DNA from: Synergistaceae bacterium UBA1358
GTDB lineage: Bacteria; Synergistota; Synergistia; Synergistales; Synergistaceae
Reading direction: 5' to 3'
NCBI GenBank assembly: GCA_002306075.1
Contig: DBRW01000015.1
Location: 1,084-24,314 of the forward strand
Length of the DNA: 23,231 bases
The position numbers were made by a program, and so were the translations under genes. Position 1 is the first letter of the stretch. Each line of letters begins with the position of its first letter. Shown piece after piece: positions 1-6,549 of this stretch. Under the pieces are notes generated by a model, which worked only from the letters and a program-made list of their open reading frames with translations, ran no database searches and had not been told where the DNA came from.

Positions 1-21
1 TACCAGCTGAGCTACACCGGC
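1..21 (-). tRNA. 5' end of a tRNA, cut by the window edge
   Basis: Read on the minus strand, the first 21 bases give the acceptor 5' strand GCCGGTG, then TA, then a D-arm start GCTCAGCTGGTA. This is the standard opening of an elongator tRNA. The anticodon lies outside the window, so the isotype cannot be read. The 5' sequence resembles bacterial tRNA-Thr, which is only a guess. A good promoter sits about 40 bases upstream (62-89). Confidence 0.85.
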
Positions 22-61
22 AAAAAGAACACTGCGTTCCCGTTATGGAGCGCCGAAAAGC

Positions 62-89
62 ATTTTACATTATTTTGGATTTTCGTCAA
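62..89 (-). promoter_or_regulatory. promoter of the partial tRNA
   Basis: On the minus strand, TTGACG (84-89) is followed after 16 bases by TAAAAT (62-67), close to the sigma70 consensus. It points at the tRNA, which starts about 35 bases past the expected start point. It lies just after the stop codon of the first paaK-like gene. Confidence 0.6.
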
Positions 90-113
90 GTATCATACTT
101 TTATTGATACCTG

Positions 114-1370
114 TTATTCCCTCACTATATGTTTTGATTTTCCTTCGAACCTCGGAAGGGTCCCGGGCTCTGCGACCGTCAGCGGAACATGGATGCCGAG
201 TGCGCTGTGTATGGATTTTTTGCCCTTTTCAAGGAGAGCTTCGGCCATCTCCGGGGTACTGTCAGCGGACCTTTCGCATGCAACGCTCATCTGCTGGAAA
301 CCCTCGACCTCCCAGACCCTGATCTGATAGTTGGCCGTCAATCCGGGGACCCGGCAGAGCGCCTTTTCTATCAATGACGGGAAGACATTCACACCGTGGA
401 AGATTATCATGTCGTCAGAGCGTCCCTTGATCCTTTCTATCCTGGTGCTCCTGTCGCCGCATTTACAGACGCCGGGTATTATCCTCGTAAGGTCACGGGT
501 CCTGTAGCGCACTATCGGAAAGGCTTCTTTTTTAAGTGAGGTAATGACAAGTTCTCCCTCTTCGCCCGGCCCGAGGGGGTTCAGTGTCTCAGGATCGATT
601 ATCTCAAATATGAAACCCTCGTCAAAAAGATGGATCCCGTTCCTCTCAAGACATTCCATTCCCACACCCGGCCCCATAGCCTCTGAGAGGCCGTAGCTGT
701 CGATCGCAGGTATGCCGAGGGTATCCTGGATCTTCGCCCTCAGGCCTTCCGACCATGCTTCAGCTCCGAAGATGCCAAGGCGGAGACAGTATTTTGCCTT
801 TTCCTCCTCTGAGAATGTTTCCCAGACTTCACAGAGTTTTACCGCATAGGACGGGGTACATGTGAAGACTGTCGTGCCAAGATCGCGCATGAGTTTGAAC
901 TGACGTTCGGTAAAACCTCCGCTTGCGGGGATGACCGTGATGCCCATATCTTCCGCCGCATCGTGGAATCCCTGGCTTCCGGTAAAGAGACCGTAACCTG
1001 TCGATATCTGCAGTATATCCTTCGATGTGAGCGTAGCCCGTTTGAATGCGGTCTTCATGGCCTTCTTCCACCAGAATATGTCGTTTGCCGTGTATCCGAC
1101 CACAGTAGGATTGCCCGTCGTTCCTGATGTGGCATGGAAGCGCACCAGGTCATCCTTGTCGCAGCCAAGCCACCCAAGCGGATAATGGGCCTGAAGGTCC
1201 TGTTTGGTCGTGAAGGGCAGTTTTTCAATATCTTTTGGCGTACGGATATCCGAGGGCTTGACCCTGACATCCTTCATCTTGTCCGCATAGGGATGGTTGC
1301 GGTCCCAAAGCCTGCTCAAGACTGCCTGAAGTTCTGTTGTTTTACCTGACGCTGTTTCACTGTGTACCAT
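114..1370 (-). CDS. phenylacetate-CoA ligase family protein (PaaK-like), copy 1
   Basis: This is an AMP-forming aryl-CoA ligase of about 418 residues, expected to turn an aryl acetate, ATP and CoA into aryl-acetyl-CoA in the cytoplasm. Visible motifs are the adenylate P-loop HATSGTTGNP (about residues 79-88), YGLSEAMGPGVGMEC in the middle, YRTRD, then GRSDDMIIFHGVNVFPS opening the C-terminal domain. The C-terminal lysine loop reads PRFEGK, where PaaK proteins normally have PRSEGK. I chose ATG at 1370, preceded by GGGAGGA at good distance, over an upstream in-frame start at 1427 that would fall in the leader terminator. It is roughly half identical by eye to the neighbouring gene at 1678-2970. 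It has its own promoter, leader ORF and terminator. The exact substrate (phenylacetate, hydroxyphenylacetate, indoleacetate) cannot be read. Confidence 0.9.
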   Translation of the reverse strand: MVHSETASGKTTELQAVLSRLWDRNHPYADKMKDVRVKPSDIRTPKDIEKLPFTTKQDLQAHYPLGWLGCDKDDLVRFHATSGTTGNPTVVGYTANDIFWWKKAMKTAFKRATLTSKDILQISTGYGLFTGSQGFHDAAEDMGITVIPASGGFTERQFKLMRDLGTTVFTCTPSYAVKLCEVWETFSEEEKAKYCLRLGIFGAEAWSEGLRAKIQDTLGIPAIDSYGLSEAMGPGVGMECLERNGIHLFDEGFIFEIIDPETLNPLGPGEEGELVITSLKKEAFPIVRYRTRDLTRIIPGVCKCGDRSTRIERIKGRSDDMIIFHGVNVFPSLIEKALCRVPGLTANYQIRVWEVEGFQQMSVACERSADSTPEMAEALLEKGKKSIHSALGIHVPLTVAEPGTLPRFEGKSKHIVRE

Positions 1371-1402
1371 TATGATTCCTCCCGCTTCATACTGAAAAAT
1401 GC

Positions 1403-1443
1403 AAAATAAAAGGACGGGGCCCGACAATCACGGACCCCGTCCT
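1403..1443 (-). terminator. intrinsic terminator in the paaK copy 1 leader
   Basis: On the minus strand, AGGACGGGGTCC and GGGCCCCGTCCT form a 12-bp stem (one G-U) around a 9-base loop, followed by TTTTATTTT. It lies about 33 bases before the ligase ATG and downstream of the leader ORF, the position of an attenuator. Confidence 0.8.
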
Positions 1444-1461
1444 CACTTACGGATCAGATGT

Positions 1462-1575
1462 TCAGCGCACAGCACCTAAACACTGATCCCGCGAGCCGGG
1501 ATCCGTGCCTGGATAAGAGTACACTGCGACAGAAAGGTTTCTGGCTGAAGTTTTTATTACAAGACCCATTTTCAT
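1462..1575 (-). CDS. putative 37-residue leader peptide of paaK copy 1
   Basis: This small ORF starts at an ATG 8 bases after AGGAGG and ends in TGA just before the leader terminator. The peptide begins MKMGLVIKTSARN and contains VYSYPGTDPG. A matching small ORF with the same ribosome-binding box precedes paaK copy 2, and the two can be aligned around Y-S-Y versus F-S-F followed by G-x-x-P. The nucleotide match between the two leaders changes reading frame twice, however, so RNA structure may be what is conserved. I cannot say whether the peptide itself matters. Confidence 0.4.
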   Translation of the reverse strand: MKMGLVIKTSARNLSVAVYSYPGTDPGSRDQCLGAVR

Positions 1576-1612
1576 GTCCGGTGCCTCCTTCGTTCGTGCG
1601 ACATTGCGCGTA

Positions 1613-1641
1613 AGTTTAGATAATATTTCAGAGATTGTCAA
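1613..1641 (-). promoter_or_regulatory. promoter of the paaK copy 1 leader
   Basis: On the minus strand, a perfect TTGACA (1636-1641) is followed after 17 bases by TAAACT (1613-1618). It starts transcription about 35 bases before the leader ORF and just after the stop codon of paaK copy 2, so copy 1 can be expressed alone. Confidence 0.7.
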
Positions 1642-1677
1642 GCCCAAAAAGAGTTACTATTTTACCGCTTTTCTTTA

Positions 1678-2970
1678 CTAAATTTTGGCGCCGTGCTCTT
1701 CCTTATGTCTCCTGATGCGTACCGCCTTTCCTTCAGAGCGCGGCACGGTATCCGGTTCGGCGACATTTACCTCGATATTGACCCCGAGGCTGTCCTTCAG
1801 CCGCTTCTTGGTCTCATTCCTTATATGTTCGATCTCCGAAGCGTTGCTTTCGGGGGCACGTTCACATGTTATTTCGATATCATCCATTCCGTCCTTTTTC
1901 CATACATCGATCACAAAATTGGGTGTCAGCTCCTTTACTCTGCAGAGGGCTGCCTCCACCTGGGACGGGAATACGTTGACCCCTCTGACGATCAGCATAT
2001 CGTCAGTCCTTCCCCCTATCCTGTCTATGCGTACACTGGGGTCTCCGCACGGGCAGGGACCGGGCAGGATGCGTGTACGGTCTCTCGTTCGGTAGCGGAT
2101 TATCGGGTATGCCTCCTTCTTGATCGAAGTGAGGACAAGTTCTCCCTCTTCTCCGTCTTCCACATTCTTCAGCGTCTCCGGGTGGATTATTTCAGGAAGG
2201 AACGCCTCGTCGTTGACATGGAGGCCGCTCTGATGGATGCACTCCATTGCGACTCCGGGGCCCATGGCCTCGCTCAGCCCATATATATCGAGTGCCTTTA
2301 TCCCTAGTTTTTCCTCAAGACGCTTCCTGAGCCCCTCCGACCAAGGTTCGGCGCCCAATATGCCTATCTTGAGCATTGTGCCTCCGTTTGAAAAACGGTC
2401 AGGGTCAATGTCATCCCATACCTCCGATATTCGGAGGGCGTAGGAAGGAGTGCATGCAATCGCAGTGACGCCCATCTCCTTTATCATCCTGACCTGCTTT
2501 TCCGTAGCTCCCCCCGACGCCGGTATCACAGCAAGTCCGCGATGTTCACCTGCGTAGTGCATTCCCAGTCCTCCGGTGAAGAGTCCATATCCGTAGGAGA
2601 CCTGGAGGGTGTCCCACTCGTCGAGCCCGGCGAGCCCAAGGCACCAGGCTCCGCACTCGCTCCACATCTTTATGTCATTCTGTGTGTAGCATACAACTGT
2701 AGGATTCCCTGTAGTACCGGAAGTAGCATGAAAACGAACAACGTGTTTCCTGTCAACGTTGAGCCAGCCGAGAGGATAGTGCTCCTGCAGATCTTGCTTC
2801 GTCGTGTAGGGAAGGAGCTGCATATCGCGGGCCGTCTTTATGTGTTCAGGCTTGACACCGTACTCCTTCATCTTATGTGCGTAAGGATGATCCCTTTCCA
2901 CCATTTTTTCCAGTGTGTAGCGTATCCTTGAAATCTTTGTCTCGACATTTCTTATTACAAGTTTCATCAT
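1678..2970 (-). CDS. phenylacetate-CoA ligase family protein (PaaK-like), copy 2
   Basis: This is an AMP-forming aryl-CoA ligase of 430 residues, the usual length for PaaK. It shows HATSGTTGNP for the P-loop, YGLSEAMGPGVAMEC, YRTRD, GGRTDDMLIVRGVNVFPSQ and the standard C-terminal lysine loop PRSEGKAVR. The start is one of two adjacent ATG codons (2970 or 2967) after GGGAGGAAAAG; the first is taken here. The preserved SEGK loop makes this the more typical of the two copies. Like copy 1 it follows its own promoter, small leader ORF and terminator, so the two paralogues look like duplicated expression units and not one operon. Upstream lie hisC and a HAD gene, whose transcript could read into this leader. 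Aryl acetate is the family substrate; the specific acid is unknown. Confidence 0.92.
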   Translation of the reverse strand: MMKLVIRNVETKISRIRYTLEKMVERDHPYAHKMKEYGVKPEHIKTARDMQLLPYTTKQDLQEHYPLGWLNVDRKHVVRFHATSGTTGNPTVVCYTQNDIKMWSECGAWCLGLAGLDEWDTLQVSYGYGLFTGGLGMHYAGEHRGLAVIPASGGATEKQVRMIKEMGVTAIACTPSYALRISEVWDDIDPDRFSNGGTMLKIGILGAEPWSEGLRKRLEEKLGIKALDIYGLSEAMGPGVAMECIHQSGLHVNDEAFLPEIIHPETLKNVEDGEEGELVLTSIKKEAYPIIRYRTRDRTRILPGPCPCGDPSVRIDRIGGRTDDMLIVRGVNVFPSQVEAALCRVKELTPNFVIDVWKKDGMDDIEITCERAPESNASEIEHIRNETKKRLKDSLGVNIEVNVAEPDTVPRSEGKAVRIRRHKEEHGAKI

Positions 2971-3023
2971 CTTTTCCTCCCTGAGGTAAATTTTTTAATC
3001 CTTATGTGCCGTGACGCAGGCAC

Positions 3024-3059
3024 AAAAAAGCAGGGTCCGCATTTGAGCGGGCCCTGCTT
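3024..3059 (-). terminator. intrinsic terminator in the paaK copy 2 leader
   Basis: On the minus strand, AAGCAGGGCCCGC pairs with GCGGACCCTGCTT (12 of 13 positions) around a 6-base loop, followed by six T. It sits about 55 bases before the ligase start, downstream of the leader ORF. Confidence 0.8.
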
Positions 3060-3107
3060 CAACGGCGATTTACGCAACGATACTGTTATTCGGTCAATCT
3101 GTCCGAA

Positions 3108-3209
3108 TCATGCAGCCCGAGCGCAGATCCCGTGAAGGGGACCCGCGCCGATAAAGGAGAACTGCGTAACATTGCCACAAGATGTGATGCTGTATTTGAT
3201 ATGTGTCAT
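3108..3209 (-). CDS. putative 33-residue leader peptide of paaK copy 2
   Basis: This small ORF starts at an ATG 9 bases after AGGAGG. The peptide begins MTHIKYSITSCGN, contains QFSFIGAGP and ends CARAA. It occupies the same place as the leader ORF of copy 1, with Phe-Ser-Phe where that one has Tyr-Ser-Tyr. The conserved hairpin overlaps its 3' third. Translation is plausible from the ribosome-binding site but not shown. Confidence 0.4.
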   Translation of the reverse strand: MTHIKYSITSCGNVTQFSFIGAGPLHGICARAA

Positions 3210-3262
3210 GTCCCAGTGCCTCCTCTCGACTTCAGTTCGTTGTTTTTAAGATGTTGGAGGTA

Positions 3263-3291
3263 ATTCTATTCACCTTTTGTATAATTGTCAA
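3263..3291 (-). promoter_or_regulatory. promoter of the paaK copy 2 leader
   Basis: On the minus strand, a perfect TTGACA (3286-3291) is followed after 17 bases by TAGAAT (3263-3268). It begins only 14 bases past the hisC stop codon. Confidence 0.72.
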
Positions 3292-3305
3292 CCCTGTTTT
3301 GCTGT

Positions 3306-4400
3306 TTATGCAACGCGGCACGCTGCATCGTATACCTTCATGAATTTTTCCATCAGGAGGGTATTCTCCTCAGGCAGTCCGACCGTTATCCTTATGATCC
3401 CACTGCCCCGGAAACGGAGAAGACGTACTATGATCCCCTCTTTAAGCAGGCCGTCCCTGAGCGGTGCGGAGATATCCCCCAGCGGAAGAAGGATGAAGTT
3501 GGTCTGGGAGGAGATGAATTTTATGCCGTTTGAGCGGAAGAAATCATAAAATCTTTTTTTCTCGTTCCTTGCGGTATCAACACTTCTGGTCAAAAACCCG
3601 GTGTCGTCGATAGCGGCTTCCGCTCCTGCCGCGGCCGGTACAGAGACGACATAGGGCTCCCTGACCTTGTAAAGATATCTCATGAGTTCCGCGTCGCCTG
3701 CGATCCATCCGACACGGAGACCGGCCAGGCCGTATACCTTTGAGAATGTTCTGCAGACCATAAGATTGGGGTATTCATCAAGCAGGGTCATTCCGTCGGC
3801 AACACTTTCGTCAGCGAATTCAATGTATGCCTCGTCAAGGACGAAGAGGACCCCTTCAGGAACGGCATCGAGCATCTTCCTGATCTCCCCGGCGCCTACA
3901 GCGGTCCCTGTCGGATTGTTGGGATTGCAGAAGACGACCATTCTTGTCTTGTCTGTGACCGCACGTATAAACCCATCGACATCCAACCCCATATCCTCGG
4001 TCATCGGGACTCTTACGGCTTTGCCCCCCATGATCTCGGCCATTTCAGCATAAACGGAGAATGTGAGCTCACCGCATACGACTTCGTCATCCGGCCTGAT
4101 GAAGGCCCGTCCGAGCATCGTAAACACACCGTCCAGGCCGTTGCCGATCACGAACCGGTCCGGAGACGTTCCGTATTTGCGGGCAAGCTTCTCTCTCAGG
4201 CCGTCGCACCTGCTGTCGCCGTACCTGTTGCATTCAGAAACGGCGTTTATTATTGCCTCCATGGCCTTTTCCGAAACTCCCAGATTGTTTTCGTTTGACG
4301 AGATACGGACGAGTTCGGGAGATACAGGCCCCGGATCATACTCTTCAAGGTCTCTTATATTGGGACGCGCGATACTGTAGAAAAGTTCTTTTTTATCCAT
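3306..4400 (-). CDS. hisC: histidinol-phosphate aminotransferase
   Basis: This PLP-dependent class I/II aminotransferase has 364 residues, the usual HisC length. It interconverts imidazole-acetol phosphate plus glutamate with histidinol phosphate plus 2-oxoglutarate. Visible residues are SSNENNLG near the N-terminus, NPNNPTG (about 159-165), the PLP-ring aspartate in LDEAYIEF (D189), the Schiff-base lysine in TFSKVYGLAGLR (K221) and the carboxylate-binding arginine in GIIRITVG. The ATG follows GAGGAGGAG, which lies inside the end of the upstream HAD gene with a 3-base gap, so the two are translationally coupled. It is transcribed divergently from the hisZ-hisF operon, which lacks hisC. Activity toward other aromatic 2-oxo acids is possible in this family, but the his context favours HisC. 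Confidence 0.93.
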   Translation of the reverse strand: MDKKELFYSIARPNIRDLEEYDPGPVSPELVRISSNENNLGVSEKAMEAIINAVSECNRYGDSRCDGLREKLARKYGTSPDRFVIGNGLDGVFTMLGRAFIRPDDEVVCGELTFSVYAEMAEIMGGKAVRVPMTEDMGLDVDGFIRAVTDKTRMVVFCNPNNPTGTAVGAGEIRKMLDAVPEGVLFVLDEAYIEFADESVADGMTLLDEYPNLMVCRTFSKVYGLAGLRVGWIAGDAELMRYLYKVREPYVVSVPAAAGAEAAIDDTGFLTRSVDTARNEKKRFYDFFRSNGIKFISSQTNFILLPLGDISAPLRDGLLKEGIIVRLLRFRGSGIIRITVGLPEENTLLMEKFMKVYDAACRVA

Positions 4401-4403
4401 TGC

Positions 4404-5207
4404 TCACTCCTCCTCAATGAGGGAAATTATATCCCTCACAGCGCTTTCTGTGTCATCATAGATATAATCCGCTTCAGTAAGAAGCGTCCCTATGGCCACG
4501 AAACGGCCCTTTCCGAAGGCCGCATGCGCCTTCATATCGCTTCCCGTATCCCCGAAAAAGACGGGATAGGCGCACCCTAGTCTTTTCGAAAGCAACTCCA
4601 GTCCCTCCGGCGACGGCTTGTAGATCCCTGTGTCGCTGTGTATTATTTTGTCCTCCGGGAAATCCTGCCATCCCAGGTTTTTTTTCGCAAAATCCCATTC
4701 GGGCAGGTTCCTTCCGGTGTAGACACCCACAGGAACCGGCAGATCTCGCCAGTGAAAACTCAGCATCGGGATCTCAAGGCTGTAAAGGCCCGATTTCTCA
4801 TCTGTGCCAAAATATAGTTCGGCACAGAGTTTTCTGACCGGATCCCTCGGCACGGGGGTACCGTACCTGAAATTTATCCATGATAAGACAGTTCCGCTGA
4901 ACGTAGCAAGCTCCTCGCTGAGTTCGTCCGGTGAGGGCAGTGCGTCAGAAAGGTTTTTGCCGCCGTTTGATGCAGCCAGAGTAAGCATGGTCCATGCAAT
5001 GTCATAGTCGTCATTGAAGGCTCCGTGCCGTTTGAAGATCTTCTCATGCTCCGGCGTGTATCCGGGAGAATCTGCCGTTCCTCCGTATATGGATCCCCAT
5101 GCCGTTTCCACGGCAAGCCGGATGACCTCGGGAAAAGACCTCTCGACATTCAGAAGCACTCCGTCCACGTCGAATATCATCGCGTCAGGGATAAAGTCAA
5201 TTTTCAT
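4404..5207 (-). CDS. HAD-superfamily hydrolase, candidate histidinol-phosphate phosphatase
   Basis: This 267-residue HAD phosphatase carries all four HAD motifs. They are the DVDGV nucleophile loop (D13, D15), the motif II threonine in VYTGRN (T164), the motif III lysine in YKPSP (K197) and the acidic motif IV FFGDTGSD (D220, D224). A long insert between motifs I and II forms the cap. The start follows GGAGGAATAATTC. It is coupled to hisC (3-base gap) and shares its promoter. No other histidinol-phosphate phosphatase is visible, because HisB here is a dehydratase only and no PHP-type HisK is present. I therefore infer that this protein removes phosphate from histidinol phosphate. HAD proteins are hard to assign by sequence; another phosphate ester is possible. 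Confidence 0.85.
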   Translation of the reverse strand: MKIDFIPDAMIFDVDGVLLNVERSFPEVIRLAVETAWGSIYGGTADSPGYTPEHEKIFKRHGAFNDDYDIAWTMLTLAASNGGKNLSDALPSPDELSEELATFSGTVLSWINFRYGTPVPRDPVRKLCAELYFGTDEKSGLYSLEIPMLSFHWRDLPVPVGVYTGRNLPEWDFAKKNLGWQDFPEDKIIHSDTGIYKPSPEGLELLSKRLGCAYPVFFGDTGSDMKAHAAFGKGRFVAIGTLLTEADYIYDDTESAVRDIISLIEEE

Positions 5208-5224
5208 GAATTATTCCTCCAATA

Positions 5225-5270
5225 TTTGCAAAAGAGACAAACGCGTGTTATTATAAAGCCCGTTTGCAAA
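5225..5270. repeat. pair of TTTGCAAA palindromes in the his divergent promoter
   Basis: The 8-base palindrome TTTGCAAA, followed by A in both cases, occurs at 5225-5232 and 5263-5270, 38 bases apart. The two copies straddle the -10 box of the HAD-hisC promoter. They could be operator half-sites for a regulator of the divergent his units. The AT-rich setting makes chance a real alternative. Confidence 0.3.
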
Positions 5271-5278
5271 ACTAGCAA
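5250..5278 (-). promoter_or_regulatory. promoter of the HAD-hisC unit
   Basis: On the minus strand, TTGCTA (5273-5278) is followed after 17 bases by a perfect TATAAT (5250-5255), about 43 bases before the HAD start codon. Confidence 0.65.
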
Positions 5279-5313
5279 GCTATCTGTTTAGCTAAGTAAA
5301 ATGATATCAAACA

Positions 5314-5319
5314 TATAAT
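5314..5319 (+). promoter_or_regulatory. -10 box of the hisZ-hisF operon
   Basis: TATAAT lies 24 bases before the hisZ ATG. No good -35 hexamer is found at 16-18 bases (GCTAAG at 5291-5296 is poor), which may mean that an activator is needed. A start point near 5326 would leave a very short leader, with no room for a histidine attenuator. Confidence 0.45.
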
Positions 5320-5343
5320 ATCGAGGAAACGGAGAATGTCGTT

Positions 5344-6549
5344 ATGAACAAAAACCCCAAAGGCTGCAGCAACATAGGAGGACCGGCAGCGGCAAAGCTT
5401 GAATACTGCCGGAACAAGGCTCTCAAAATTTTCTCTGCGTATGGTTACAGGCCCTTCAGTCCCTCAGAGTTCCAGCTCATAGAGGACGTGTGGGACAAGC
5501 TCTCAAAGTCAAGGGCAAGGCGCCTTATCGCACTGAACTCCCCGTTCGGGGAACCGTGCGTCCTGAGAGGCGACCTTACCCTCTCGGCAGTTGCCTACCT
5601 AAGCAGCCATTATGATGACAACGAAAGGCCGCTGAGACTCTGCTATGCCGACAGGGTCTTTTCTGCACCTGTGCCCCCCAGGAACAACCTTGAGGAAAAT
5701 CAGGTCGGGATCGAACTGATCGGCTGGGAAGGCTCGGGCACCGATGCAGAGGTCATATCCCTCCTGCTGAGGACGCTCGATGAACTGTCAATCGAAAGAT
5801 CGACGGTCGTCATAGGAGACATGTCTGTGGTCACGAAGCTTTTCGAAGGCATACCGGAAGATCGTGCCGAACAGCTCATCGGTGCCCTTCAGGAAGGAAC
5901 ATACACGACATATTCAAGGATCCTTGACGATACCGAGACAGATGAAAGACAGCGGAAGCTCCTTAAAGCCCTTCCTTCTCTCAAAGGCGACTGCTCGGTA
6001 ATAAGCGAGGCGATGCTTATGATGGACGACCCTTCGGTCCTCATGCCTTTGAAAAAATTGTGCGACTCGCTCTGCAAACTGGGATATTCAAACAGGATAC
6101 GGATCGACCTGGGTTTTATCCGGGACCTCGGTTACTACAGCGGGCCGATATTCAACGCCTACTCCTCGGTCACGGCCTCTCTTCTCGGCGGCGGGGGCAG
6201 ATATGACGGACTGCTGACAAAGGTCGGAATGGACGGGGAGGCTTCCGGTTTCGCACTGAACATCAAAGAGCTTGCCGAGCACTGCACAGACGGTTCGCCT
6301 TCGCCCAAAATAATGCTATGGTGCGGCTGCAGCGATCCCGCAGAAGGTCTGCGCTATGCTGACGGCCTTTATAAAAAAGGGATATCCTTCGAACTTAGCT
6401 GGACCGCAGACAGGGAAGGATCCATGAAAACCGCCGGCCTGCGAAAATACAGATTCTGGGCCGATCTTTCATCAAAGAAAGCAACGGATCTGATGACGGG
6501 CCAGGTCTTCGATCTTGCCGAACTTGACAGGGGGGTTTTGTCATGCTGA
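5344..6549 (+). CDS. hisZ: ATP phosphoribosyltransferase regulatory subunit HisZ
   Basis: HisZ is a catalytically inactive relative of histidyl-tRNA synthetase that joins the short form of HisG to make the hetero-octameric first enzyme of histidine synthesis and carry its histidine feedback site. The 401-residue protein has the class II synthetase-like fold signals CVLRGDLTLS (about 72-81), ENQVGIELIG and, late in the protein, LGGGGRYDGLL. It lacks an anticodon-binding domain of HisRS length. The ATG follows GGAG at 9 bases. Its end overlaps hisG by 7 bases, and a short-form hisG next door confirms the HisZ assignment over HisS. Confidence 0.93.
   Translation: MNKNPKGCSNIGGPAAAKLEYCRNKALKIFSAYGYRPFSPSEFQLIEDVWDKLSKSRARRLIALNSPFGEPCVLRGDLTLSAVAYLSSHYDDNERPLRLCYADRVFSAPVPPRNNLEENQVGIELIGWEGSGTDAEVISLLLRTLDELSIERSTVVIGDMSVVTKLFEGIPEDRAEQLIGALQEGTYTTYSRILDDTETDERQRKLLKALPSLKGDCSVISEAMLMMDDPSVLMPLKKLCDSLCKLGYSNRIRIDLGFIRDLGYYSGPIFNAYSSVTASLLGGGGRYDGLLTKVGMDGEASGFALNIKELAEHCTDGSPSPKIMLWCGCSDPAEGLRYADGLYKKGISFELSWTADREGSMKTAGLRKYRFWADLSSKKATDLMTGQVFDLAELDRGVLSC

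Larger units (their letters stand above)
1371..1606 (-). promoter_or_regulatory. structured leader RNA of paaK copy 1 (probable attenuator)
   Basis: This is the 5' untranslated region between the promoter and the ligase start. In transcript order it holds an AGGAGGCACCGGACATGA box (ribosome-binding site plus ATG of a small ORF), a hairpin at 1480-1508, and an intrinsic terminator at 1403-1443. The hairpin has an 11-position stem with one G-A mismatch and a 7-base loop. The same order and much of the same sequence recur before paaK copy 2. Between the two copies the hairpin shows a full A-U to G-C exchange and two half-compensating changes. I do not recognise a known riboswitch class. Control by premature termination is inferred from the layout. 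Confidence 0.6.
2971..3256 (-). promoter_or_regulatory. structured leader RNA of paaK copy 2 (probable attenuator)
   Basis: This 5' untranslated region is homologous to the one before copy 1. In transcript order it has AACGAACTGAAG, AGGAGGCACTGGGACATGA, a CGCAGTTCTCCTTTATC stretch, a hairpin at 3121-3148 and a terminator at 3024-3059. The hairpin pairs GCGCGGGTCCC with GGGATCTGCGC, 11 pairs including two G-U. The corresponding copy 1 stem is GCACGGATCCC with GGGATCAGTGT. The shared box, the shared hairpin with compensating bases and the terminator together suggest a real cis-acting RNA. Its ligand or signal is unknown. Confidence 0.6.

Noticed and set aside
90..110. GTATCA/TGATAC hairpin as a terminator for paaK copy 1
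   Set aside because: The stem is short and AT-rich, there is no T run, and it overlaps the -35 region of the tRNA promoter.
1462..1508. Possible T-box in the paaK leaders
   Set aside because: No T-box sequence (the AGGGUGGNACCGCG bulge) and no specifier-loop layout are visible in either leader.
1693..2307. 204-residue open frame on the plus strand opposite paaK copy 2
   Set aside because: It lies wholly antisense to a well-supported ligase gene, has no ribosome-binding site and no recognisable motif; it is a frame shadow.
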